Assembly: GCA_023653785.1 (NCBI GenBank)
Contig: JAMKCH010049109.1
Location: 1-64,000 of the forward strand
DNA: 64,000 bases
Origin: Ophioderma brevispina
Taxonomy: Eukaryota; Echinodermata; Ophiuroidea; Amphilepidida; Ophiodermatidae
Direction: 5' to 3'
The notes beneath the pieces were generated by a model, which worked only from the letters and a program-made list of their open reading frames with translations, made no database searches and was not told where the DNA came from. Numbering within the stretch: the stretch's first letter is position 1; every line of letters begins with the position of its first letter. Of the stretch, positions 26,126-37,800 are shown one piece after another. The translations under genes and the position numbers were made by a program.

Positions 26126-27205
26126 TGCGGCGCCGAAATACCGGGCTATGCCGCAACGCCGCGTCTTTCGGCAGATGACTTGCCGTATCGGCAGGGCTAT
26201 CTGCCGAAACGCCCGTGGTTCGGCAATTATTCGTGCCGAAAATGTGGGCTAACGTCATTACCCTGTCATTCGGCACAGAGGGATCCCTTAATTACAGCGT
26301 GCGGTGGTTTGGATGTTAATAAGTTCTTATGTCTATTGCATGTACGGACACAGGATGACACGAAATAGGTGATCAGTTGACTCAGCTCGTACGACAGGCT
26401 AAGATTAGCTTTTAAAGTAATAATTTTAGGCGCCCTTCATATTTACAATGGGGGGTCCGCGAAGTATTGAAGATGTGTTTGGAAAATTGCATAACCCCAA
26501 TGTAAAGTTACATAGGCCCTATTACATAGAACCCACACACCCATCCCACACACACAATTATGTTACATCATATGATTTAGGTAGGCCTACTTGCGATATG
26601 CCAGATAGGTGCTTGGTTTACTGAATATAAATTTAACATGCCCCCCCCCCCGCCATCAGAAAAAAATCCTATAACCTTATTTTTTCAAGTAGAAAACCGG
26701 GGTAGAAAATGCCAATATTTGTACTCATGCACCGACCCTAATAACCAACCCTAACCTAATTCTTACCCTAATCTTAACTCCAAGTCCTATAGGCACTATA
26801 CCCAACTCTCACCCTAACCCTTTTGCAACCAGCCTAATCAATAAAGGGACCTTTGCAATGGGAGCCATAGTATATACAATTTTTTCCGATTCGGCTCCTT
26901 GCTAAACGAACGTGGGAATTCTTCTTCATGGGGTTCTATGTGGGTGCTTTTGGCGTACACGATCGTATCTCCGTCTACTATTACATCCAGGATTGTTTCC
27001 TAAATGGCCAAAAGTCTGATTTTTGTTTTTAAATGAGTTTCAGGTCCATAATCAACTAAATAAGGGGTAAACATGTGCTCTACACATAAACTCACGTTTA
27101 TTTTTCACTTCCCTTTTCCTCGGCGAATGCCGGTACTTCGGCAATTCTGAGAGGAGGGAACTTCGCAAGTCGGGTAATTTCGGCACCGGGTGTTTCGGCC
27201 CAACA
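26126..27205. mobile_element. Possible DNA element bounded by CGGCA/TGCCG-rich ends
   Basis: The left end (26126-26275) and right end (about 27118-27205) are unusually G+C-rich against the A/T-rich surroundings and packed with TTCGGCA/TGCCGAA. The outer edges are roughly inverted: ccgaaata-ccggg on the left, and cccggtgtttcgg on the right, whose complement is ccgaaacaccggg. The interior has no recognised transposase and includes a degenerate CCCTAA stretch. The element call is inference. Confidence 0.35.
26745..26825 (+). repeat. Degenerate telomere-like CCCTAA stretch
   Basis: Repeated accctaa/aaccctaacct variants over about 80 bases. It resembles a degenerate (CCCTAA)n array but has no exact period. 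Confidence 0.4.
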
Positions 27206-27699
27206 ATAAAGCTAATATAGCGCCCTGCTTTTTTCCATTAGCGAGAGCCCGTAACCTTTTTTGTGTTAACCGTGTTTACTATAAACTGGTCATTTTAATA
27301 CAATAAGCAAAGAAGTTAAAAGGGCTTATGATAATGTTGAAATAGGTTTATCAGCAATCAACGAATTTTAATTAACATTACTTCTGAGTAGCCATTTAAA
27401 CATGTAAAGCTTAGGTGTTTGCAGGCTGTTTGCAAATCATATCACAGACCCCATCAAAAACACGCGATCACAACTTAATCGAGATTCTCATTATTGAGCC
27501 AACATTTCTGCCTGTCAATTAACATAGACACACAGCTTTTCAGTAATATAATCCATAGGCACTGATTTGAGAGAAAACTAGTTTTCCACTCAAATTTGAT
27601 TGAAATTGGGGCATAAAATTGTCGAAAGGTTATTCATTTTAGTTAAATAGCATCATTGTACATTCTGGCTCAGTTTATGGTCATAGCCCCCCCCCCATT

Positions 27700-27930
27700 A
27701 CCATATTAGTGTACCCAGGTAGCTGCACAATGGGTTTTAGTGAACCCTGTAACATGCACAATGTATTAGTGAACCCAGGTAACATGCACAATGGGTATTA
27801 TGGGAACCCGATCCCCACAATAGGTGTTAGGTACCAAATACATCCAAAACTGGTTATTAGGGTACCCCAGGTAACATGAACAATGGGTATTAGGGTAAAT
27901 CCAGCGTAACATGCCCAATGGATATTATGG
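27700..27930 (+). repeat. ~32-bp degenerate minisatellite, about 7 copies
   Basis: Units resemble aaccca-ggtaacatgcacaa followed by tgggtattagg. Recognisable cores occur near 27725, 27753, 27781, 27814, 27845, 27875 and 27907. A C9 run sits immediately upstream. Confidence 0.85.
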
Positions 27931-29820
27931 GACCAGATAAGTTTTAAAAGAAGGTCTCTTATAGGTATTATTATTATTATAAATAAACACAGATAAGAAA
28001 ATCAAACAGTGACTAAAGGACATTTCGGAAAAGTACTAATTGGCCGTAAGGAAAATGACCAGAAAATACCCAGAGGGTGTTTAGAATCAAATCCTATAAT
28101 GCAATGCAATGTTGCACTAGATGTATGCTCTACTAAACACCATGCAGTAATTCGGATTAATAAGTGGTCAAGAATTTAAGAACCACAAGATATTTCATGA
28201 TGCTGCTATACAAACAATCGTAAGTACTAGGACCCTGGTGGGGCTAAAATGAGTGTAAAAGTCAATACAGGGTTTTTTTTTTTATGTGTTAAGAATAGGA
28301 TTTTTGTGGGATCACATGACCTTTGTTGGGGGAATTTCCCGACAACTTTTGTGCATTGTGGGATTGACTCAATACAACCATTTTGAGAATATATGACCTA
28401 AAACATATACACACCAAAATTAGATAAAAATAATCTCAATAACAAAGCAGGTCAAATATACTGCAACGAAGACTCCCATATCGGATCCTAAGCTACCCTA
28501 GGTATTCGAATCTCATTTGATCGTGCCCTGATGATAGAGATTGTTACATTGTTATACATGTATGGCCCACGGGATTTTTGGAATTATTTGAATGAACACC
28601 CTGTTGTTTAATACTAAATATTGTCGGGGTAGTTGTGCTATAATTAATACCCCGGTTTAATCGAAATAATGCACGAATGTGACAAGTTCTTATTATATCA
28701 TTAAACATTTAGAACATTAAAACGTTGGAACAATGAATTAGTGCTTGGGCCACAATGTGAATTGGCATCGGGTTACCAATAGCGTGGCAAAACGAGAGTA
28801 CTAACAACTTGTTAAGACACTTAACTTATTAAATAATTCGGCATGATAGACGTTCCAAAGTAGTAGTAGCTTAAGCATGGTATAATTTGCAGAAACAAAA
28901 TGGCCGCCAGTACAAGTTCTCCAATAACTGCGTTTCAGCCCTACCAGGTCTTGTAGAAGGATAATTTAGGGTTTAAAAAAAGGTACATGAGAGGTGGGGG
29001 AATGGAAAAAACAACAGAAGTCAAATGATATCATTATTAAGTAATATAAACCTAATTGCAAATAAATCCAAAATGGCGCCATTTCTTTCTTAAATTTTGA
29101 GAATAATTGACTTAACATTCAGGTATCTATGGAGTGAACTTACTCTTAAAGTTCTAATCACACTATTGCTCAAATATAAACTTAAAATGTATGTAGCAAG
29201 ACTTCCAAGGTGACGGTGAAACTCTTAATTAAGCAAAAAGGTTAAATTTGAATAAACAAAATGGCGCAATCGAAATTGGCATAACTGTTTCGGCTATATC
29301 CAGACTCGTTGAAGAAATTATTTTAGGCTCAAAAAATGCTTTTTAAAATGAGGTTGTGTTTGTTGTGTTTGAATTTACAACAATCAAAAATGAATTCATG
29401 GCCATCTATTTTAATACACATTATCTTTGAATATATCCTAAATACGCCCATTGTTACCCAAAAATTTACTCATGAGGTTCTTTTTAAATGGTGGCCACAG
29501 GCTTCAATCATGGGAAGTTTAAGTGTTTAAGCTATTGCACTTGAAATTCGATATGTCTATTACCTCCCTAACGACCTTGAATAAACAACCCGGACAAAAA
29601 AAATCATAGAGGGACCCTTACTGTGTTTTGGGAAATTGACTCCTGATCTGACAAATAAAGAATATTACTACCGCACTTTATATAGTTTAAACCCCTTATT
29701 TTTGACCCGAATATCTGATGATCCATTTTGCACATATTATTAGTGGTTCAGTAGTTATTTCAATTTTGATGCAAATTTACCATGAATGAATTACATTTTT
29801 GCCAGTCCTTAGCAGATCGC
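27931..29820. other. No gene; degenerate ATGGCSGCC-bearing repeat
   Basis: No coding evidence. The motif AAAATGGC(C/G)GC or close variants occurs near 28898, 29069, 29258 and 29486 in otherwise A/T-rich sequence, suggesting a decayed satellite related to 32640-33640. Confidence 0.45.
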
Positions 29821-29879
29821 TATCAATTGTGATCTAGAACAATACATGTGGACAAACTATGACCAACCCACAAAGTTCT

Positions 29880-31390
29880 AATACAAGTATTTGCCACTCT
29901 GTCCTCTTGAAGACTATGCCACCATGTAGCTTTTTGGTAAATGAAAACAGGAGTTCTTTGTTCAGCTATGGAGCGAAGAAGAGCGGATGAAGTAGGCTCA
30001 AGAATGGAAACTACCACAAGGGAGTGTGCTCGCACCTGTCCGTTAAACATCTATACCAACGACAACTAGGAGTGCAGGAAACCTGTCGTTTTCATGCAGA
30101 CGATCTGGAATTAGCGCTACAGATGCAGACTTCACTGTTGAAGAGAGACTCTCCAAAGCTTTGGATGAAACCTAATTACTAGAGGAAACCACCTACGTGC
30201 AAATTCGTCCCAAGGGACACGGGTGTGTGCTTTCCATCTTAGCAACCGTGAAGCCAAATGTCAGCTTAAAGTAACCTGGTCTGGAACACCCCTGGGAGCA
30301 CTGCGATAACCCTCTCTGACTCGGAGTTGGCCCGATCTTTCTTATAAGACCCACATCAAGAAGACGAAGAGTAAAGTATCTCACGCAAATAACATCAACG
30401 GAAAACATATACATCCTAACAGGAAATTGCCTCCAACAGTAGTGTATCGAGCATGCAAAGAGCGTAGCTGCCAAGATCTAATGTGAAGCACACTGTCCGG
30501 GACAGAGACCTGCTGCCAAACGCCTTAATCCAGACAGGAGTTTTTGCTTGAGCAAAGTCCAAACCTCTTGACTCAGTCTATAAGGCAGTTTAAAGGAGTA
30601 ACATCTACTGGTATGAAACTGGTGAGAATCTTCCACCGGAGCTGACTCCCCATTGGCTGAATGGCGATGATCAACAGATTGAGAACCAGAATGGCCGATC
30701 TAAGGGTTCCTGCAGGACAACTACTGTGTGGTGGAACAGCACCCAGACAATGGAAATCTCTTGGTCTGCCCACTGTTGGAGCAACAATGGCCAGTATGGG
30801 AAAGATCACACCCAGGCAATAAACTTGACTCAGCATAAATGCCTGCCGGCTTATCATAAGATGTTTTCGTCCAACACCAACGGAGAGAAATATACATGTT
30901 TTTAGAGGATTCCCCATAACGACATCTGTCATAGTGTAGCGAGCATGCAAAGAGCCATAGCTGAAAAGTATTCTAATGTGAAGCACCCTATGTCCTGGAC
31001 AGAGACAGCTGCCACCCACCTGGATTCCAGAGAGAGTTCTTAAGCACAAGTCCAACCTCTCTAATCAGTCGCTAGGAGGTAAGAGAGGGATTTGCATAGT
31101 GGAAGAAAGACTTGCTATCAACCAAGTAACATCTTTGGTATTGACCGTGATGAGCATCTTCCACCTGGAAGCGACTCCAAATGGATGAATTGAGATGTTT
31201 CAACAGATGCATAACTAGAATCAGCCGAATCTACGGTTTCTTGCGGAAGTGGGCTACCTGGAAGCATTCCAGGACACTACCTGTGGTTGTGGAACAGAAC
31301 CCCAGCAATGGAACATCTATCTGCATGAAGGGTCAGACAGTTTCTCAATGGAGGAAGCTGGCCGGCCACAAGTGTTCACGTCTGTGATGG
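29880..31390 (+). pseudogene. Decayed non-LTR retrotransposon, RT C-terminal half
   Basis: Plus-strand reading gives GSVLAPV and LFNIYTND-like blocks near 30018-30060, an (H)ADDL block near 30095 in the YADD position, a VEERLSKALDET block near 30135, and the downstream THIKKTKSKVSHANNI block near 30350. Many stops and frameshifts separate them. Residues after YADD (TDADFTVEERL) match those after YADD at 4545-4720, so this is the same family. A second copy of part of the tail starts near 30930. The 160-residue minus-strand ORF at 30573-31055 is an antisense shadow. Confidence 0.7.
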
Positions 31391-31784
31391 GTGATCTAGT
31401 TCACTACAGGTGAACTTTTGAAGTTTGTAAAGGTGGGATTTGATTTTTGAGAGCTTGGCTTTTTATCCAGAACATTGCATTTGGCAGCAAAATGCAGCTG
31501 ACAGTCACATCAATTACTGTATATAAATGCATGCCTTGATGAACCTTGTCTTGTTTTGAGTTCCCCACTTCATAAACATATGGCAGCTAATGTCATTGCT
31601 TGAAGGGCCAGGCTGTATGATCAGTTCAACTGTTCAAACTTGGGTGTGTTTGCAGGTTGGGGTGCAGAAAAAGGGGTGTGTCGGTCTCTCTTGGGAGCTT
31701 GTTTAGAGCTAGGACTGACGCGAGGACAAAGGCAAAAAAAGAGCGACAAGGGACAGCGAGCAGCGGGAGAGCGCGCGCCCGGAG

Positions 31785-31788
31785 ACGC

Positions 31789-31821
<33 letters not shown>

Positions 31822-31900
31822 CGAAGAGGAGAAAGAGAGAGAGAGATCCCCTATCCCTCCTACTCCTCCCTTCTCTCTCTCTCTCTCTATCTCTCTCAGT
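31785..31900. repeat. (GA)n purine tract followed by (CT)n pyrimidine tract
   Basis: An imperfect gagaga run (about 31788-31845), a 25-base pyrimidine-rich linker and then a ctctct run (about 31872-31898). The two halves are complementary, so the locus can fold back. The 137-residue ORF across it owes most of its length to the repeat. Confidence 0.9.
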
Positions 31901-32639
31901 GTTTGCTTAATGGCTGATGAACTTCTTTGCAAACTCAAGGTTCATTTGTTAGTATGTAGTAGGTCACCCATCAAAGATGAGAAAACTGCAGTAATAATTG
32001 TTAGAGCCAAAGAAAGCCAAAAATTGAATCTGGCATTGCTTCCTCTATGTTAGGACGACTATACCATTCATGAAGATGGGGAAAACTATATGTGTGCCGT
32101 ATTGAAGCCTCTCCAGACACTTCCAAGCCCCAATGGTCATGAATGGTTGTACGTCCAGATGTTAATTTGATCATCAAGAGGATGAATGGCAAACATGCTG
32201 CAGACGTTGTTTTAGAGTTATTATCCTGCAATATTGCCCAAGAGTGTGAAAGTTGCCAGACTGTGTAAGTATGGCTAATGGGATGTTCTGTAAAGATTTG
32301 TGCAGGTATACAACAGGTGAAAACACTGAAAGTGAGGGTCAGGACATGGACAGTTCTGTGAGTATGGGGACGAGAAGAGACAGACTAATAAAGGAGTCAA
32401 AATACAGAGGACTAGATTCGCAAATACTTGTAAGAAAACTTGTGAATTGGTTGAATAGTTATGATAATGCATTGGTAAAAATGTTATTTATGCCAAAATT
32501 CCGATATACTCTAATTGATTTGAAATAACTACTGAAAAAAACATTGTCAGTACAAGAATGGATCCTCAAATTCTATATGGCAAACATATTACGTGCTTTA
32601 AAACATGGTATATAGACCACATGTATCCGAGTGTAATAC
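31901..32639 (+). other. Unidentified; possible decayed coding relic
   Basis: Short open segments occur at 31910-32053 and 32253-32528 (91 residues). Between them a CESCQ-like motif can be read near 32240. This loosely recalls cysteine-pair regions of some DNA transposases, but I cannot name a family and the frames are broken. No firm call. Confidence 0.2.
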
Positions 32640-33640
32640 ATTAACACTTAAAACGCCCAGGATTCAAAAGTCGGTACAATTCAAAAGCAACGCAAGTACA
32701 AATGTTAATTTGGCCAACCATGGCGACCATTTGGGATATGCAAATTATATTTAATTAAAATGGCTGCTTATGGAATTCATTTTGGTTGTGTTTAATCAAA
32801 ATCTAATTTTAGCAGTTTGGGGGGAGTTTTGTACTAAATATTTCTCATGAGTCAGGATATGGCCGCAACTAGTTAAGTCGCAATTCCAATGGCAGCAATT
32901 TGTTGTTGCAAATAGCATGTCAAGTGTCCCCTTGAAGTCTTGCATACAAACATGATTATAAAAAAGTGCAAGAGTGTAATTGTAAACTTAAGTTTAAGAT
33001 TCATCCATGTGAACCTTGACCACTGACTGTTAAAGTCAAATTGTGCTCAAAATTATGAAAATGGCGGCCATTTGGATTTCTTCAATTAGGTGTTATTAAA
33101 AATGAATGGATTTGATTCTGTGGTATCATTTCAAACACATCTGTGTTAGCATATTTTCATGAAAGAATGTTTTCTACAAGACAGGGATTGGCCGGAAACG
33201 GACATAATTATGCCGAAATTTCAAAGGCGGCATTTTCTTTATGCAAATTAAGCCTGCTTAGGTTGTCACCTTTCGAAGTCTTGTATAAAGACATGTTTAT
33301 AGTTATATTAGTACAAGAGGTAATTGCCAAACTTTAAAGTGCGTGTTCCGATCCAGTTGTGATACCTTGAAATTGAATGGTGTTAAAGTCAAATTAGGCC
33401 TCAAATTTATGCAAAATGGCGGCCCCCATTTTGGATTATGCAGATTAGGATTTGAAGTTTAAAATGTATGGATTGAGTTTTGGTGGGGTCCATTGTAAAC
33501 CACCTCATGTTAGCATTTATTCCACTAAAAGAATTCCTTCTAAAAGACAACATATGACTAAAACTAGTTAGGAGCAATTTCAATGGCGGCCATTTTTGGT
33601 TATGCAAATTAGCATTCTTAAGCTACTACTTTTGGGGAAT
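32640..33640 (+). repeat. ~350-bp tandem repeat, about 2.7 degenerate copies, with ATGGCGGCC motif
   Basis: The block order gttaaagtcaaattg..ctcaaa, aaaatggcggccatttgg, a ttag(c)ttatt block, atgtta gcat, gaa..ttct..aaagacaa, then (c)aatttcaatggcggc and tatgcaaatta occurs at about 33030-33250 and again at about 33370-33610, with a weaker unit before. The spacing is about 345. Confidence 0.75.
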
Positions 33641-34049
33641 GTCCCGATCAATGCAAATTATTTATAGAGATGTTTCTGAGTAAGTTGATACCAACACTCG
33701 CTTGCCACTACCGTGGTACCGACCACCTATCTGGCCCAAGGGCTAAATGACTTTTGATAGTCCAATTTGTGAAATAATGTAATGCTGTTTGGCAGTTTGA
33801 ATGAAAATCTATCAAGATAACTGTATTATAATTACCAATTTATGAACGGAAGATTCAAGGTACAATATAATGATTTGAAGTGTAACGTTCCGGAATAAAA
33901 TGTTTGATCTTGTGTTTAAAAGTAAATGTGCTGTTCTTTTTTGAATGCCAACAAGGTGAACTCGTGTTTACGCGATGCTTAAAATATATGGCCGCGATGT
34001 CGCCGATCACTAACATGCGATAATAATGCAACTACAATGTATAGTCCTA
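33641..34049. other. No gene recognised
   Basis: A/T-rich sequence; nothing supported. Confidence 0.5.
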
Positions 34050-34240
34050 CAATATGAACCCCACCCGTCCCACTCACGACAACCCGCCCTATCCCTCCCC
34101 TCCCCTCCCCGAACAACCCCCCCCCGCGCCCTCCCCCGGCGTCCACGACACCCACCCCTCCTCCCCGAGACCCCTACCAACCTTCCCCTCCCGAGACACC
34201 CAACCCCCTCCCAGAAAACCACCCCTCCCAGACACCCCAC
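34050..34240 (-). other. Strand-asymmetric C-rich tract, potential G-quadruplex on minus strand
   Basis: About 190 bases that are mostly C with few G, including a C9 run and many ccctcc(cc) groups. The minus strand therefore carries many closely spaced G3+ runs. Proline-rich or glycine/arginine-rich ORFs here are compositional. Confidence 0.7.
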
Positions 34241-34920
34241 AGACAATATTTCTTTTTTTATTTGATTTATTTTCAGTTATTCGCTCGTATTCTATAATTA
34301 GATCCAGAATTGCTATAAAAGTATAGCCTGTTAGATCTGAAACCGATTTGTTTACAATTCAAAATATTAAATTTGTTCATATAACAAATACACACCATCC
34401 TATTAAATACAAGCCTTTCGATAATTTTAGAACTGGGTAGCACTGATACTGGACGATAGAGGAAATTTTCCTGGATTCTTTTTCTTAATAACCTTTATCA
34501 GAATTATGTTCATATCGCTATTTAGTTTCTCTGGACATTTGAAAAAAAAACAATCTCTCTTGCGTCCAGTTTAAACCTACTCCACACTGACACCCTCCCT
34601 CCGTTGCTGTGGTGGCCATTGTTCGTCTTCAAACTGAACGCGCATGCATTGATTTTTTGCCAAACCGAAAATCTGCAACGTTTCACCTCTAAATAACTTT
34701 GTGGGTTGATAATAACAAAATAAGAATAATATATTGTATTTTTACCGCGCGAGAATAGATCACGTAAACGTGCTCAAGGCGCCGTGTGATTGCGGCAGCC
34801 ATGAAAGTCGCTCAGCACAATCAGAGAAACCATAATACCAGAACAGATTTATGGCGAATAAGCTCGTTTTATAAGTCCGGAGGAAACCGAAGTACTAAAG
34901 AAAACCTGCGGGAACGGTAT
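34241..34920. other. No gene recognised
   Basis: A/T-rich; nothing supported until the tRNA-like head that follows. Confidence 0.5.
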
Positions 34921-34924
34921 GGAT

Positions 34925-35003
34925 CGAGAACGAGCCCCTGCCCGGGGATTGAACCCCAGACCTCATTGGTGAAAGGCGAGGGAGGATACGCTACGCCAAC
35001 CCT
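34925..35003 (-). mobile_element. tRNA-derived SINE head or tRNA relic
   Basis: On the minus strand a box-A-like TGGCGTAGCGTA (34998-34987) is followed about 40 bases later by a good box B, GGGTTCAATCC (34956-34946). Beyond the head the minus strand continues into a motif with gtttcctccgg near 34880. No acceptor stem pairing is evident, so a SINE is more likely than a functional tRNA. Confidence 0.55.
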
Positions 35004-36479
35004 TTCCCCGTTTAATGCTTATTGCAACCAAACTTGGTCACAATGTAATATATATGAGAAGGTACGAAATGTTATGCCAATCTTCCTCTGGGACTGTGGG
35101 TTTGGGTCAAATATTAACATGGAACGTATCTCCAAACTGCTCAAATGACACAAATTTTTCGGTAAATAAAAAAAATGTTTGGCGTCCTGTCTTCTGGAAA
35201 GCAGGAATTTGTCTTGCATTGCAAACTACTTCCCATTGAAAAGGTATCAAGGCTTTTGAAATTCTTAAACAAGAAGTTATGTCCAAAAATGAAGGAAAAA
35301 AGAAAAGGAAGGAGAAAAAGGGGGTGAAATTCTAATAATTTAAAGTTTGAATTGCTCTCTGCTCGTTTCTTACAAACGCGTGTTAGATCCAAAAGTGAAG
35401 CTAGTCATTCATTGACAAGTACCTCATAGGCGTTAACATATAGGCTACTACACGTTTTAAATAAACAATAATTTAATTTAAACACTTTTTAATGTGAGCT
35501 TACCCCGGGGAGCTTACAATATCCTGTATACAAATTCATACTGTATATGTATATTGACCTAATCGTATAAAAACGTATGGCATGCATGTTAGGCTACCCG
35601 CGAAAAGAAACATTAGGTAACAGAACGTGGTATTGTTTATACCATATGGAAGAGGGATATCATTCATATCATTCATTGGTAATAAAAACCACCACCATAT
35701 GATAGATTCGTAGGCATTCCTATCAGTATAAAAACACTTTTCTTATTATCTTCTATATATAAATATCTCTATATATATAAGCTATATATACACTTATATA
35801 TCACTTATCACTTATGTTGAATGCTTCAGAGTTTGTTCAAGTTGGTGTTTGTAATCTATTCAGTGCATTTTTTCGTCGTGTGAAAAGGAACATGTTTAGG
35901 TTATAGCCTTAATCTGATCTGGTATTTTCTATTGTATTGATTGGTAAACCTCTCAGAACGAATGGAATCGCTCGCGCCCCAAAAACTGACAGGAATAAAA
36001 AAAAACTCATCATTGATACAACATATATTGCACCTATGACATTAAAAGCAAAATATAGACATAAAATTCATTATAAAACATCAGATCAGTATTAAATCGG
36101 CAAGAATGGAAGATTGATTATACAACCAGAAATTGAGTACTAAGGATAACCCAAAAATCCCATTGTAAAAGAAAAGCATAATTCCATTGGGTCCTTACTC
36201 TCACCCATGCTTACTCTCACAAAGATTTCGTTCGCCGCTCCCTCATGATTCACTCACTCACTTCACTCACTCAACCCCCACCAACCTGCCCATTCACTCG
36301 CCACATGCTCAACCCACCGACCCACCCACCCTGTTTTCCATATACCAATAGGATCTTGTTCACATAATCTAGGCCTATTTTCCAACGTGCTTTTGACACT
36401 ATTTTAAACAACCTCTATAATTAAATACTGTTAGGCAATTGATTCCAGTGATGGATAACAGTATTGAAAAAGGGTTAGT
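35004..36479. other. No gene recognised
   Basis: Mostly A/T-rich, with a short TATA-rich stretch (35755-35805). A CACTCA/CCCACC-rich patch lies at 36185-36340. Small ORFs on both strands show no domain. Confidence 0.5.
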
Positions 36480-37425
36480 AAAACGCGCTTTGACCCTGGT
36501 CCTTGAAGTGTAACAAAATTGTAAATGCTTTCCTAGTATAGTGATCACTGACTGTCATGATTGTGGAAGTGCGGGTAAAATGGGCCGCAAAATAATCAGG
36601 ACAGGATACCGTGCGCAATTTAAAAACATGATTTAACTTGGTTGGCAACACGGTTCCAAACTGATGAGTTATACGATCTTAATGACTACTTCTTGCCCAA
36701 TATGTGAACGATTACCCATTCCAAAAATAAACGCTTTGTGAGGTTTTAAGATAAAAAGGAACACCCAAGCCGAACAATCGTAGTCAAAATGAAATTGTAT
36801 CCATGCTGAGCACAGATCTCCGAGATTTTTAGCGGGGAAAACTGGGCACCTACCTGTCCAGGAATTTAATGGCTCGCAGCAGCTTTTGGATAATGTAATA
36901 GCAATTTAAACCGCCAGAAAGGTTTCATCAAGTGTGGACAGATAAATACTTACTGACTGAATGGCAGTTGATTGGTTCTCCATTGCAGACAACAGAAAAT
37001 GAGGTGTTTTCGTGTGGTACCAAATGAAATGAAATGCTTGCCAGATGGAGAGGACACCCTTGCTAATGCAACAATCCATTGTCTACCGGAAGACAATCCT
37101 GACCCAACCATAATCAGCAGGTATTCTTACCAGCCACAAGCAAGGGCACTATCATCAGCATAGAGTACAATTTTCGGTTGGACACTGACGGCCATGTCAT
37201 TCATATAGCACAGGAATAATATAGGCCCGAGAATGCGCCCTTGTAGAAACGCCGCAAGTATTCGAGCGGTCTGAGTGGGAATTACAACTTTAACCATTGT
37301 TTTCTACCACTCCACAGAGGTGATCCACAGCCTCCAACTTCCTGCCACAGAATGACATGATCGACCGTGTCAAATGCTGTTTGGAGGGCAATTCAAACAC
37401 CATTTCCGTTGTAAGTACCTTCAGA
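36480..37425 (-). pseudogene. Decayed CR1/L2-like reverse transcriptase fragment
   Basis: Minus-strand reading in shifting frames gives LQTAFDTVDH near 37390, then a GRILGPILFLCYMNDMAV-like block (about 37235-37185), YADDSALA (about 37165-37145), and further down NRSHIGQE near 36715 and LNHVF near 36630. The order palm-YADD-thumb is that of a non-LTR RT. Stops and frameshifts make it non-functional. The 5' part is absent. It is a different family from the relic at 4545-11141. Confidence 0.7.
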
Positions 37426-37609
37426 TAACAGGCACTGAATATAGTCAGTGAGATGAATAAGGCAAGAATCAAATGATTAGTTGATCCAGATTGGAAGCTA
37501 TACAGGATGTTATTTTCTCTATAGGAGAGAACGAAAACAAGATCAATATGTTTCATGTTTGGAGTCAAAAAGCTTAAAATCATTGTGCACAATATTACGA
37601 TTGACAGGA

Positions 37610-37800
37610 AAAGGCTTTTGTGATCTCAAGTCGGAAAATTTGATACGCAGAATCACAGAATAAGATTTTTAAAAAGTACTGCCTTGTCTTTAATACACGG
37701 ATTTCAAAGCCAAAACACTTGCAGGTATGTTTGCAAATCCAAGCCAGGAGCAAACTACCAAAATACGAATTTTGATATTTTCCGCTGTTTATCTTACTGC
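37610..37800 (+). repeat. Solo arm of the 23.4-25.2 kb inverted-repeat element
   Basis: Shares ctcaagtcg..aattttgatacgca, a cagaat(c)a block, and ctttaatacacg(g)atttcaa in the same order as 23757-23850, on the plus strand. Only one arm is present. Confidence 0.7.

Noticed and set aside
30573..31055. 160-residue minus-strand ORF
   Set aside because: Antisense to the plus-strand RT relic, where motif evidence lies on the other strand.
31640..32053. 137-residue plus-strand ORF rich in Arg/Glu
   Set aside because: Length comes from the GA/CT repeat; no conserved domain recognised.
32230..32528. CESCQ-like motif and 91-residue ORF recalling a DNA-transposase C-terminus
   Set aside because: Too short and frame-broken to name a family; kept only as an uncertain note.
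33333..33360. tttaaagtgcgtgttccgat resembling the terminus of the TTAA-flanked MITE at 49.9 kb
   Set aside because: Only about 20 bases match and no second end was found. It may be a remnant but cannot be supported.
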